A stretch of DNA of 64,000 nt from Quadrisphaera sp. DSM 44207 (GTDB lineage: Bacteria; Actinomycetota; Actinomycetes; Actinomycetales; Quadrisphaeraceae). Shown piece after piece: positions 53,829 through 62,745 of the stretch. Position 1 is the first letter of the stretch, and every line of letters begins with the position of its first letter. A model generated the notes under the pieces. That model was given only the letters and a program-made list of their open reading frames with translations. It ran no database searches and had not been told where the DNA came from. The DNA lies in contig NZ_FNKA01000002.1 of assembly GCF_900101335.1 (NCBI RefSeq), forward strand, positions 620,001-684,000, in the 5' to 3' direction. A program made the translations under genes and the position numbers.

Positions 53829-54521
53829 GTGACGGCGTCGCAGCACCAGCCCTTCCCCGCGTGGTTCTTCGACCGCGAGGACCCCTCGCCCGATCCCCGC
53901 TTCTACGGCCCGCCGCGCCTCGTCACGCACATCGACGACGGCGCGATCGCCGCCGTGGGCGAGCTGTACGCCGAGCTGGGCGTCGACGGCTCCGCGCCGG
54001 GCCCGCGGCGGGTGCTGGACCTGATGTCCTCGTGGGTCTCGCACCTGCGCACCGCGCCGGCGGAGCTGGTCGTCCTGGGCCTGAACGCCGCCGAGCTGGC
54101 GGCGAACGCGATGGCCACCGAGCGCGTCGTCCAGGACCTCAACGCCGACCCGGCGCTGCCCCTCCCCGACGCTGACGTCGACGCGGTGCTGTGCTGCGTC
54201 TCGATCGACTACCTCGTGCGCCCCGTCGAGGTGCTCGCCGAGGTCGCCCGCGTGCTGCGCCCGGGCGGGCCCGTGGTGATCACCTTCTCGGACCGGTGCT
54301 TCCCGACCAAGGCCGTGCGCGGCTGGTTGGCCGCCGACGACGCCGGGCGGTGCGCGATCGTCGTCGAGTACCTGCGCCGCGCGGGCGGCTTCACCGAGCC
54401 CGAGGTCTCCCGGCGCACCCCGCCGGGCCGCGGCAGCGGCGGGCGCTACCGCGGCGACCCGCTCTACGCCGTGGTGGCGCGGCGGCTGCCGGCGTCCGGC
54501 GCCGCGCCCGCCGCGGGCTGA
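53829..54521 (+). CDS. SAM-dependent methyltransferase-like protein
   Basis: A 230-residue class I methyltransferase-like protein. It has a SAM-binding region RRVLDLMSSWVSHLR, in which the usual GxGxG is replaced by LMSSW as in some actinobacterial homologues. It continues with VVLGLNAAELAANAMA, LPDADVDAVLCCVSIDYLVRPVEVLAEVARVLRPGGPVVITFSDRCFP and a C-terminal HRL-like end. Substrate unknown. It follows the TraR gene by 54 bases and converges with the ABM gene across a hairpin. Confidence 0.82.
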   Translation: MTASQHQPFPAWFFDREDPSPDPRFYGPPRLVTHIDDGAIAAVGELYAELGVDGSAPGPRRVLDLMSSWVSHLRTAPAELVVLGLNAAELAANAMATERVVQDLNADPALPLPDADVDAVLCCVSIDYLVRPVEVLAEVARVLRPGGPVVITFSDRCFPTKAVRGWLAADDAGRCAIVVEYLRRAGGFTEPEVSRRTPPGRGSGGRYRGDPLYAVVARRLPASGAAPAAG

Positions 54522-54538
54522 GGCGTCGGGCGCGGAGC

Positions 54539-54571
54539 CCTGGTCACGACCCGCCCGGAGCGGTGACCAGG
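54539..54571. terminator. 9-bp hairpin between convergent genes
   Basis: Arms cctggtcac and gtgaccagg around a 15-base GC-rich loop, between the methyltransferase and ABM stops. Confidence 0.6.
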
Positions 54572-54590
54572 ACTGCGCGCCCGGTCCCCC

Positions 54591-54908
54591 TCAGGCGATC
54601 CGGCGCATGCGGCGCACGACGAGCGGTCCGTCCAGCAGGTCGCCCATGACGGACACGAACCGCTGCAGGTGCGGCGCCGACAGGTGCGCGTCGAGGTCCT
54701 CGCCGCGCTCCCAGTTCTCGTAGAAGGCGAACTCGGCCGGGTCCTCGATGCTCTGGTGCAGGTCGTAGTTGACGAAGCCCTGCTCCTTCGTCGTGGGCTC
54801 GACCAGGGAGGTCAGGGCCTCGCGCAGCTCGTCCTCCTTACCCGGCTTCGCGCGCATGGTGGCGACGACGGTCAGCAGGTCGCGGCGGCTGTCGGTGGGT
54901 GTGGTCAC
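54591..54908 (-). CDS. Antibiotic-biosynthesis-monooxygenase (ABM) fold protein
   Basis: A 105-residue protein with the dimeric ferredoxin-like ABM fold: LLTVVATMRAKPGKEDELREALTSLV, then EQGFVNYDLHQSIEDPAEFAFYENWERGEDLDAHLSAPHLQRF. This is the pattern of YgiN-like quinol monooxygenases. The His near SAPH is typical. The substrate is unknown. The GTG at 54908 has AGGAG 8 bases upstream; the frame continues upstream without family resemblance. Confidence 0.88.
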   Translation of the reverse strand: MTTPTDSRRDLLTVVATMRAKPGKEDELREALTSLVEPTTKEQGFVNYDLHQSIEDPAEFAFYENWERGEDLDAHLSAPHLQRFVSVMGDLLDGPLVVRRMRRIA

Positions 54909-55064
54909 GCAGGGGCTCCTGGAGGGCGGGACGGCGGCCCGTCGACGGAGCTGGTCGGCGCGGGCGACGACAGCGGCCGCAGGCACGTCGACGGGCCCTG
55001 GCTGGCGTCATCCTGCCGCGGCGCCGCCGGGCCGCAACCGCAGCCCCGCCGGCGCCGCGCCGCC

Positions 55065-55622
55065 TCAGACGTCGGCGAGGAGGGTCGCCAGGTCGACCGG
55101 GACGCCGAGCGCCGCCAGCGGCGCCGTCCACGGCAGGCGGCGCACGGTCGCGTACCCGGCCTCCCCGGGCTCGGTGTGGACGACGACCTCGCGGCGGGGC
55201 AGGTCGAGGACCCAGTACTGCTCGACGCCGGCCTCGGCGTAGACCGGGGGCTTGTGGACGAGGTCGGTGCGCTGCGTCGTTCCGGCGACCTCGATGACGA
55301 GGGCCGCCGTGCTGGGGTGCTCACCGGGCGTGCGGCGCGTGACCGCGAGGTCCGGCTCCGGCTCGGACGCGGTCGTGGCCGCGAGGGGCAGCTGCACCCG
55401 CAGGAGCCACGGGTCGGGCAGCGAGCGGACGAGGTGCTGCGTCAGCACCTGGATCACGTCGGCGTGCTCAGGGCCCTGCGGCACCACCTCGACGAGCACC
55501 CCCTCCAGCAGCTCCACCGGCTCGCCCTCGAGGGCTCCCGTGCCGACCAGCGCGTCGTACAGCGCCCGGGTCATGCGCCAGCGCGGCACCGAGAGGTCGG
55601 CCGAGACGGTCTCCTGCGCCAT
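55065..55622 (-). CDS. Uma2-family (DUF820) PD-(D/E)XK-fold protein
   Basis: A 185-residue protein of the Uma2/DUF820 family, restriction-endonuclease-like in fold. The motif order is visible: VELLEGVLVEVVPQGPEHADVI, EPEPDLAV (Asp), ALVIEVAGTTQRTDLVHK (Glu-x-x with Lys) and VYAEAGVEQYWVLDL. Biological function is unclear; it is abundant in cyanobacteria and actinobacteria and often of mobile distribution. ATG 55622. It is the last gene of the block separating pdxT and pdxS. Confidence 0.85.
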   Translation of the reverse strand: MAQETVSADLSVPRWRMTRALYDALVGTGALEGEPVELLEGVLVEVVPQGPEHADVIQVLTQHLVRSLPDPWLLRVQLPLAATTASEPEPDLAVTRRTPGEHPSTAALVIEVAGTTQRTDLVHKPPVYAEAGVEQYWVLDLPRREVVVHTEPGEAGYATVRRLPWTAPLAALGVPVDLATLLADV

Positions 55623-55640
55623 GGACGGGAGCGTAGACGC

Positions 55641-55677
55641 GCGGCGCCCCGACCGGCTCTGCCGATCGGGGCGCCGC
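55641..55677 (-). terminator. Hairpin terminator after pdxS
   Basis: 12-base arms gcggcgccccga / tcggggcgccgc around a 13-base loop with inner pairing, 21 bases after the pdxS stop and 18 bases upstream of the Uma2 start. Confidence 0.7.
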
Positions 55678-55697
55678 GCAGGGGCGGGAGGGTCAGC

Positions 55698-56633
<936 letters not shown>

Positions 56634-56788
56634 GGGGGGCGACTCCTGGGAGGGCGTGGGGACGGCGGTGCGGCCGCGCCCCCAGTCTAGTGCTCCGTCC
56701 GCGCTCGCGGTGCCGGCGGGAACCCGCTCCTCTACGATGCGGCGACGTGCCGGAGCGCTCCGGACAGCCCGTCCACCCCTGGAGCCGC

Positions 56789-57397
56789 ATGTCCCGCACC
56801 GCGCCCCGCCGCACGCCCGCCCGCGACCTGGCGCTGATCGCCGTCTTCGCCGCGCTGATCGCCGCCCTGGGCCTGCCCGGCGCCTTCCCCGTGCCGGGGC
56901 TGCCGGTGCCGATCACGCTGCAGACCTTCGGGGTGATGCTCGCCGGGGCGCTGCTCGGCGCCCGGCGCGGCGCGCTCGCCGTGCTCGTCCTCCTCGCCCT
57001 CGTCGTGGCGGGCCTGCCGCTGCTCGCCGGCGGGCGCGGCGGCCTGGCCGTCCTCGCCGGCCCGTCGGCCGGCTACCTGCTCGGCTGGCCGGTGGGCGCG
57101 TTCGTCATCGGCGCCCTGCTGGCGCGGCGCCCCGCGCGCGGCGCGTTCTGGTGGACGCTGGTGGCGTGCGTCGTCGGCGGCATCGGCGTCGTGTACGCGT
57201 TCGGCATCCCGGTGCTCGCCGCGCGCACCGACGTCCCGCTGGCCACCGCCGCCGCCGGCAACGCCGTCTTCCTGCCCGGGGACCTGCTCAAGGCCGCGCT
57301 CGCCGCCGCGATCGCCGTCGCCGTGCACCGCGGCTACCCCGTGCTCGACCCGCGGGCGGACGCCGCGTCCGCCCGCGGCCGGGCGGGCCGGGCCTGA
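56789..57397 (+). CDS. bioY: Biotin ECF transporter S component BioY
   Basis: Membrane substrate-binding subunit of a biotin transporter. The 202-residue protein has six hydrophobic segments and the BioY motifs: [48 protein letters not shown] and [17 protein letters not shown] near the C-terminus. ATG 56789 with GGAG 4 bases upstream. It opens an operon whose other members include the matching BioM and BioN, so this is a dedicated (group I) transporter. Divergent from pdxS. Confidence 0.94.
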   Translation: MSRTAPRRTPARDLALIAVFAALIAALGLPGAFPVPGLPVPITLQTFGVMLAGALLGARRGALAVLVLLALVVAGLPLLAGGRGGLAVLAGPSAGYLLGWPVGAFVIGALLARRPARGAFWWTLVACVVGGIGVVYAFGIPVLAARTDVPLATAAAGNAVFLPGDLLKAALAAAIAVAVHRGYPVLDPRADAASARGRAGRA

Positions 57398-57405
57398 ACG
57401 GAGCG

Positions 57406-58611
57406 GTGCGGGCGCCGTCCGCGTCCCCGGCGGCGGCAGGCCCGCCGGCGGGCCGGCTCGTGGTCGGCGCCGGTGCGGCGGTGCTGCCCGCCGTGCTGGA
57501 CGCCGTGCGCGGCGGCGGGTGGGCCGCGGTCGCCGACCCGGGGTGGCCGGCGCCGCTGCTGGCCCGGGCGCGCGAGCACCTGGCGGCCGCGCAGGAGGAG
57601 GGCCGCCTGCGCGGCGGCGACCTCGTGCTCTTCACCTCCGGCTCCACGGGGCGCCCGCGCGGCGTCGTGCGCACCGCGGCGTCGTGGGACGCCAGCACCG
57701 ACGCGCTCAGCGCCCTGACGGGCATCGGCGCGGACGACGTCGTGTGGCTGCCGGGTCCGCTGTCCTCCTCCCTGTTCCTGCACGGCGCGTGGCACGCCGC
57801 CGCCGCGGGCGCCGGCGCGGTCGCCCAGCCCGCCCCGCCGGAGCGCGCGAGCGCCCTGCACGCCGTTCCGGCGCTGCTCGCCCGCGCGGTGGCCGCCGCG
57901 GAGGGCGGAGCCCTGCCGCGCGTGCGCACGGCCGTCGTGGCCGGTGACGCGCTGGCGCCGGCCCTGCGGGCGCGGGCGCAGGCGCTGGGATGGCGCGTGG
58001 TGGAGTACTACGGCGCCGCCGAGCTGTCCTTCGTCGCCTGGCGCGAAGACGGGCGGGCCGCGATGCGCCCCTTCCCGGGCGTGCGGGTGCGCGCGCGCGA
58101 CGGCGTGCTCCAGGTGCGCTCGCCGTACCTGTCCCGCGGCTACCTGGACCCGGCCGACGACGGGCCGCTGCGCTGGAGCGGGCCCGAGGACGACGGGGAC
58201 GACGGGAGCGCCTGGGCCGGCGTCGGCGACCTCGGCGAGGTCACGGGGGACGGCGGGGTGCTGCTGCGCGGGCGCGGCGGGAGCGCGGTGACCACGGGCG
58301 GGCACACGGTGGTCGTCGAGGAGGTCGAGCGGGCGCTCGCGGGCGCGGACGGCGTCGCGGAGGTCGCCGTGGTCGGCGTGCCCTCCGCGCGGCTGGGCGC
58401 GGTGGTCGCGGCGGTGGTCGTGCCCGCCGACCGCCCGGGCGCGCGCCTGCGGGAGGCCCTGGCGCGCGCGGCCCGGGCGCTGCCGCGCCCGGCGCGCCCG
58501 GTGCGCTGGCACGCCGCCGAGGCGCTGCCCCGCACGGCGGCGGGCAAGGTCGACCGCGCCGCGCTGGCGCAGGCCGTGCGCGCCGGCGCCCTGCCGAGGC
58601 TGGGCCGGTGA
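57406..58611 (+). CDS. AMP-forming acyl-CoA ligase in the biotin operon
   Basis: A 401-residue adenylate-forming enzyme of the ANL superfamily, shorter than long-chain ligases and close in size to MenE-like ligases. Motifs: A3 (VLFTSGSTGRPRGVVRTA), A5 (EYYGAAELSFVAW), A7 (GVGDLGEVTGDGGVLLRGR) and the A10 Lys in RTAAGKVDRAAL. All catalytic residues look intact. The first 35 residues are low-complexity. The GTG at 57406 is 8 bases after the bioY stop. The stop overlaps the thiolase GTG. The substrate acid is unknown; pimelate or a biotin-derived acid is a hypothesis from context. Confidence 0.85.
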   Translation: MRAPSASPAAAGPPAGRLVVGAGAAVLPAVLDAVRGGGWAAVADPGWPAPLLARAREHLAAAQEEGRLRGGDLVLFTSGSTGRPRGVVRTAASWDASTDALSALTGIGADDVVWLPGPLSSSLFLHGAWHAAAAGAGAVAQPAPPERASALHAVPALLARAVAAAEGGALPRVRTAVVAGDALAPALRARAQALGWRVVEYYGAAELSFVAWREDGRAAMRPFPGVRVRARDGVLQVRSPYLSRGYLDPADDGPLRWSGPEDDGDDGSAWAGVGDLGEVTGDGGVLLRGRGGSAVTTGGHTVVVEEVERALAGADGVAEVAVVGVPSARLGAVVAAVVVPADRPGARLREALARAARALPRPARPVRWHAAEALPRTAAGKVDRAALAQAVRAGALPRLGR

Positions 58612-59798
58612 CCCCGGACCCGCGCACCCCCGTCGTCGTCGCGGGCCTGCGCACCCCGATCACCACGGCCGGCCGCGCCCTGGCCGGCACCCCGGTGCAC
58701 GCGCTGGCCGCGCCGGTGCTGCGGGCGCTCGCCGACCGGCTGCCGCCGGACCCGCCCGTGGACGACGTCGTCCTCGGCAACTGCCGAGGACCGGGCGGGA
58801 ACACCGCCCGGGTCGCGGCGCTGGCGGCCGGGCTGGGCGCCGCCGTGCCCGGGCTGACCGTGGACCGCCAGTGCGGCAGCGGCCTGGAGGCCGTGCGCCT
58901 GGCCGCCGGCCTGGTCGCGGGCGGCGCCGGACAGGTCTACCTCGCGGGGGGCGCCGAGAGCGCGAGCACCGCCCCGCACCGCGCCTGGCCGCCGACCGCC
59001 CCGGGCGAGGAGGCGGTGCGCTACACCCGCGCCCCCTTCGCCCCGCCCGGCCACCCCGACCCCGACATGGGCGAGGCCGCCGACGCCCTCGCGCGCCGCT
59101 GCGGCGTCTCGCGCGAGCGGCAGGACGCCTACGCCGCCCGCTCCCACGCGAGGGCGCTGGCCGCCGCCGCGCGCGGGGCCTTCGTCGCCGAGCTCGTGCC
59201 GGTGGCCGGCGCCACCGCCGACGACCGGCCCCGGCGCCTGCACGCGCGGCGCCTGGCGCGCTTCCCGCCCGCCTTCGGGGCGGGCGGGAGCGTGACGGCG
59301 GGCACCTCCAGCGGCGTCAGCGACGGGGCCGCGGCGGTCGCCGTGGTCAGCGAGCGGGTGCGCGCCCGCCTGGGCGTGCCGGGGGCGGCCGTGCGCGCCG
59401 CGGCCGTGGCCGGCGTGGACCCGGCGACCCCGGGCCTGGGTCCCGTGCCCGCGGTGCGGGCCGCGCTGGAGCGCGCCGGCGTCGCCCTCGACGACGTCGG
59501 CGTCGTGGAGGTCGGCGAGGCGTTCGCGGCCCAGGTGCTCGCCGTCACCGACGCCCTCGGCCTGGACCCCCTCGGCGCGGACGCCGAGCGCGTGTGCCCC
59601 GACGGCGGCGCCCTCGCGCTGGGGCACCCGTGGGGCGCCACGGGGGCGGTGCTCGTCGTCCGCCTCCTCGCGCGCCTGCTCGCGCCCGGCGGCCCCCGGT
59701 ACGGGCTGGCCGCGTGCGCGGTCGGCGGCGGGCAGGGCGTCGCCGTGCTCCTCGAGCGCGTCGGCGCGGACGGGGGCGCGGACGGGGGCGGTGGGTGA
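58608..59798 (+). CDS. Thiolase-family enzyme with displaced second Cys
   Basis: A 396-residue thiolase. Nucleophile Cys89 is in TVDRQCGSGLEA, and the conserved His340 is in ALGHPWGATGA. The second catalytic Cys motif, normally C-x-G-G-G, reads GLAACAVGGGQG: Cys370 sits one residue before the usual place, which is Ala371. The codons (tgc gcg gtc ggc) confirm it. The enzyme may therefore have altered activity, for instance acyl transfer without Claisen condensation. Its GTG overlaps the ligase stop and its stop overlaps bioM, so it is fully embedded in the transporter operon. Confidence 0.87.
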   Translation: MTPDPRTPVVVAGLRTPITTAGRALAGTPVHALAAPVLRALADRLPPDPPVDDVVLGNCRGPGGNTARVAALAAGLGAAVPGLTVDRQCGSGLEAVRLAAGLVAGGAGQVYLAGGAESASTAPHRAWPPTAPGEEAVRYTRAPFAPPGHPDPDMGEAADALARRCGVSRERQDAYAARSHARALAAAARGAFVAELVPVAGATADDRPRRLHARRLARFPPAFGAGGSVTAGTSSGVSDGAAAVAVVSERVRARLGVPGAAVRAAAVAGVDPATPGLGPVPAVRAALERAGVALDDVGVVEVGEAFAAQVLAVTDALGLDPLGADAERVCPDGGALALGHPWGATGAVLVVRLLARLLAPGGPRYGLAACAVGGGQGVAVLLERVGADGGADGGGG

Positions 59799-60469
59799 TC
59801 CGCCTGCGCGCGGTGACCCACCGCTACGGCGGGCGCACCGTCCTGGACGGCGTCAGCGCCGACCTGCCCGAGCGCCGCATCGGCCTGATCGGGGCCAACG
59901 GGTCGGGCAAGTCCACCCTGGCGCGCACCCTCAACGGCCTCGTGGTGCCCACCGAGGGCGCCGTGGAGGTCGACGGCCTGGACACCCGCGAGCAGGGCGC
60001 CGCGGTGCGCCGCCGCGTGGGCTTCGTCTTCAGCGACCCGGACGCGCAGATCGTCATGCCCACGGTGGCCGAGGACGTCGCCTTCTCCCTGCGCCGGGCC
60101 CGCCTGCCGCGGGCCGAGGCCGACCGGCGCGTGGCGCAGGTGCTCGAGCGCTTCGGCCTGGCGGGCCTGGAGGACTCCCCGGCGCACCTGCTCTCCGGCG
60201 GGCAGAAGCAGCTGCTCGCGCTGGCCGCCGTCCTCGTCCTGGAGCCCTCCGTGCTCGTGCTCGACGAGCCGACGACCCTGCTGGACCTGCGCAACGCCCG
60301 CCGCATCACGCGCCTGGTCGCCGACCTGCCGCAGCAGGTCGTGCTCGTCACGCACCACCTGGACCTGCTCGACGACGTGGAGCGCGTGCTCGTCCTCGAG
60401 GAGGGCCGGGTCGTCGCCGACGCGCCGCCGGCCGCAGCGGTGGCGGCCTACCGGGCGCTGATGGCGTGA
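59795..60469 (+). CDS. bioM: Biotin ECF transporter ATPase BioM
   Basis: Energy-coupling ATPase (A component). The 224-residue protein has Walker A GLIGANGSGKSTL, Q-loop GFVFSDPDAQIVMPTV, signature LLSGGQKQLLALA, Walker B SVLVLDEPTTLLDL and the switch His in VTHHLDLL. One ATPase gene suggests a BioM homodimer. The GTG overlaps the thiolase stop. The assignment to biotin rests on bioY in the same operon. Confidence 0.9.
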   Translation: MIRLRAVTHRYGGRTVLDGVSADLPERRIGLIGANGSGKSTLARTLNGLVVPTEGAVEVDGLDTREQGAAVRRRVGFVFSDPDAQIVMPTVAEDVAFSLRRARLPRAEADRRVAQVLERFGLAGLEDSPAHLLSGGQKQLLALAAVLVLEPSVLVLDEPTTLLDLRNARRITRLVADLPQQVVLVTHHLDLLDDVERVLVLEEGRVVADAPPAAAVAAYRALMA

Positions 60470-61062
60470 TCGGGCTCTACCGGGAGGGCTCCTCGCCGCT
60501 GCACCGCGCCCCGGCGTGGGCGAAGCTGGCGCTGCTCGCCCTCGGGACGACGCTGCTCGTGGCGGTCGCGACGCCCGCCGCGGTGGGCGTCGGCGCGCTG
60601 GTCGTGGTCTCCCTCGTGGCGCTGGCGCGCGTGCCGGCCGCGGTGGCCCTGGCGCAGGTGTGGCCGCTGCGCTGGATCACGGCGCTGCTCGTGCCCTTCC
60701 AGTGGTGGGCCGGCGAGTGGCGCGCGGTGGTCGTCGTGGTCGGCACGCTCCTGCTCGCCGTCCTCGCCGCGGCGCTCGTGACCCTGACGACGCGGGTCGG
60801 CGACGTCCTCGACGTCCTCGTCGCGCTGCTGCGCCCCGCCCGCCGCCTCGGCGTCGACCCCGAGCGGGTGGCGCTCGTGCTGGCCCTGACGATCCGGTCG
60901 GTGCCGCTGCTGCTGGCGGCCTTCGACGAGGCCCGCGACGCCCGCCGCGCCCGGGGCCTGGAGCGCAGCCCCCGGGCGCTCGTGGTGCCGCTGGTGATCC
61001 GCAGCGTGCGCCACGCGCACCTGCTCGGGGAGGCCCTGACCGCCCGCGGCGTGGACGACTAG
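60466..61062 (+). CDS. bioN: Biotin ECF transporter T component BioN
   Basis: Transmembrane scaffold linking BioY to BioM. The 198-residue protein has four to five hydrophobic segments, the first at LALLALGTTLLVAVATPAAVGVGALVVV. The coupling helix DEARDARRARGLER carries the EcfT Ala-Arg-Gly motif, and a second basic helix follows near the C-terminus (RHAHLLGEALTARG). The GTG overlaps the bioM stop. Convergent with the MOSC gene, their stops overlapping in a shared CTAG. Confidence 0.9.
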   Translation: MIGLYREGSSPLHRAPAWAKLALLALGTTLLVAVATPAAVGVGALVVVSLVALARVPAAVALAQVWPLRWITALLVPFQWWAGEWRAVVVVVGTLLLAVLAAALVTLTTRVGDVLDVLVALLRPARRLGVDPERVALVLALTIRSVPLLLAAFDEARDARRARGLERSPRALVVPLVIRSVRHAHLLGEALTARGVDD

Positions 61063-61553
61063 GACGCGGTGTCCGGGGGGCCTGGGGGGCCCGGGAGCAC
61101 GGCGTCCCCGACGGCGAGGCGGCCGGCGCGCACCACGGTGGCGCGCAGGCCGCCCCGCCCGGCCAGCGCCGCCCGCGCCGGGCCGCCGACCAGCCCGTCC
61201 AGGTAGCGGCACGGCTCGCACGGGCGCTCCCCGCGCAGCAGCGCCCCGCCCACGGCGAACTCGCGCCCGACGAGGGCGTCGAGGTCGACGCCCTCGGTGA
61301 CGGCGTTCCGCCGGGAGGCGCCGCCGCCGAGCGCGACGCCGTGCTCGGCGGCCGCCGCGGCCAGGGCCTCGGCGGCGACCAGCGTGACGTCGTCGCGCAG
61401 CCGCTCCTGGTACGACCAGTGCCCCGTGCCGCGCTGGTAGCGGTCCCCGAGCAGGCCGCCGCCGACCACGGCGTCCGCCCGCGCCACGGCGCGCACCGGC
61501 TGCCCGCCGGCGGCGGCGACGTACAGCGCCACCACGCGCCCGGGCCCCGCCAT
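61059..61553 (-). CDS. MOSC-domain protein
   Basis: A 164-residue MOSC protein, the sulfur-carrier domain of molybdenum-cofactor sulfurases and related hydroxylamine-reducing enzymes. GGLLGDRYQRGTGHWSY, VTLVAAEALAAAAAEHGV, SRRNAVTEGVDLDALVGREFAVGGALLRGERPCEPC and the Cys are consistent with the fold. ATG 61553 overlaps the Nudix stop (TGATG). A stand-alone MOSC protein without NifS-like domain; function not determinable. Confidence 0.86.
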   Translation of the reverse strand: MAGPGRVVALYVAAAGGQPVRAVARADAVVGGGLLGDRYQRGTGHWSYQERLRDDVTLVAAEALAAAAAEHGVALGGGASRRNAVTEGVDLDALVGREFAVGGALLRGERPCEPCRYLDGLVGGPARAALAGRGGLRATVVRAGRLAVGDAVLPGPPGPPDTAS

Positions 61554-62152
61554 CAGCCGCGTCCCCGGCCGAGGCGGCGCACGACGCCGTCCCAGGCGGG
61601 CAGCAGCCCGGCGACGAGCCCCGCCAGGCCCTCGGGGAAGACCTCGACGCCGGCGGCCTCCGCGGCGGCGAGGTCCGCCAGCCGCCACCAGCGCAGCTCG
61701 TCCACGCTCTCCTGCTCCACCGCCGTCCACCCGGCGCGGCTGAGCTCCGGCTCCCGGCCGCCCGGCCCGCCCGCGGGCACCCACGCCAGGTAGATCAGCT
61801 CGTCCTGGCGGCAGGTGCGGGCGTAGAAGTCGAAGACGGCGGTGCGCTCGACCACCGGGCCGACCAGGTCCTCCGCGGCGAGGAGCAGGCCGGTCTCCTC
61901 GGCCAGCTCGCGCACCGCGGCGGCCGCCGGCTCCTCGCCGTCCCCGATGCCGCCCCCGACGGTGAACCACCACGACCGCTGCGGCTGGTCGACGTCGTGC
62001 CCGCGCAGCAGGAGCAGGCGCACCTCGTCCGGCCCGTCGCCGGGGGCGCCGGCGAGCACGAGCACGCGGGCGCCGCGGCGGTGCCAGAGGCCGTCCTCGC
62101 CCCGGGTCCACTCGCGCCAGTAGGGCGCCTCCTGCGCCGGGTCCTCGCTCAC
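61553..62152 (-). CDS. Nudix hydrolase
   Basis: A 199-residue Nudix hydrolase. The box is complete, GGGIGDGEEPAAAAVRELAEETGLLL, with the REU-x-EE-x-GU core. WWRLADLAAAEAAGVEVFPEGLAGLV follows. The GTG start overlaps the LemA-like gene stop, and its own stop overlaps the MOSC start, so three genes are coupled. The substrate, a nucleoside diphosphate derivative, is unknown. Confidence 0.9.
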   Translation of the reverse strand: MSEDPAQEAPYWREWTRGEDGLWHRRGARVLVLAGAPGDGPDEVRLLLLRGHDVDQPQRSWWFTVGGGIGDGEEPAAAAVRELAEETGLLLAAEDLVGPVVERTAVFDFYARTCRQDELIYLAWVPAGGPGGREPELSRAGWTAVEQESVDELRWWRLADLAAAEAAGVEVFPEGLAGLVAGLLPAWDGVVRRLGRGRG

Positions 62153-62745
62153 GTCCCGCTCCCCCGCTCGTTCCCCGGCCCGTCCCGCCCGGGCCCGTCC
62201 TGGTCCGCCGCGTCGAGGGCGGGCGGCTCGTCGTCGATCTCGAACGTGCGCGGCAGCGGCGCCCGCCCGGCCAGGCGGGCCCACCGCACCACCCGCGAGC
62301 TGCGCACCGCCCGCGTCTGCGTGACGGCGTCGTTGTGGAAGCGCCGCGCCAGCACCGCGCGCGAGCACGCCGCCGACAGGTCGGCCAGCAGGCCCCGCCC
62401 TCCCGGGTCGGCGCGCAGCGCCCGCACCGCCGGCGGCGACAGCGCCGCGCGCAGGGCGCGGGAGAGGTCGGACTCCGCGGCCTCGCGCTCCGCGTCGCCG
62501 TCCGCGGCCACGGCCTCGGCGGCGGCGCTGGCGAGGAGCAGGGAGGTGGCGGGGTCGAGCGCCCGCGAGACCGCCAGCTGCTCGGCGGCGCCCGCCCGGC
62601 GCAGCAGCTGCGCGTCGAGGGCCGCGCGGCTGGTCTCCACCCGGTGGTGGAGCCGGTCGAGGCGGGCGGCGTAGGCGGTCAGGGCCCAGGCCAGGACGGC
62701 GAGCACCGCCAGGACGACGAGGGTCGCGACGGCCGTGGGGCTCAC
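62149..62745 (-). CDS. LemA-like membrane protein
   Basis: A 198-residue protein with one N-terminal membrane helix (VATLVVLAVLAVLAWALTAYAA). A helical region with DRLHHRVETSRAALDAQLLRRAGAAEQLA and CSRAVLARRFHNDAV resembles LemA-type proteins. A Pro/Asp-rich tail ends it. Genes of this type lie next to pimA in many actinobacteria. It is coupled to pimA through a GTGA overlap. Function unknown. Confidence 0.75.
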   Translation of the reverse strand: MSPTAVATLVVLAVLAVLAWALTAYAARLDRLHHRVETSRAALDAQLLRRAGAAEQLAVSRALDPATSLLLASAAAEAVAADGDAEREAAESDLSRALRAALSPPAVRALRADPGGRGLLADLSAACSRAVLARRFHNDAVTQTRAVRSSRVVRWARLAGRAPLPRTFEIDDEPPALDAADQDGPGRDGPGNERGSGT

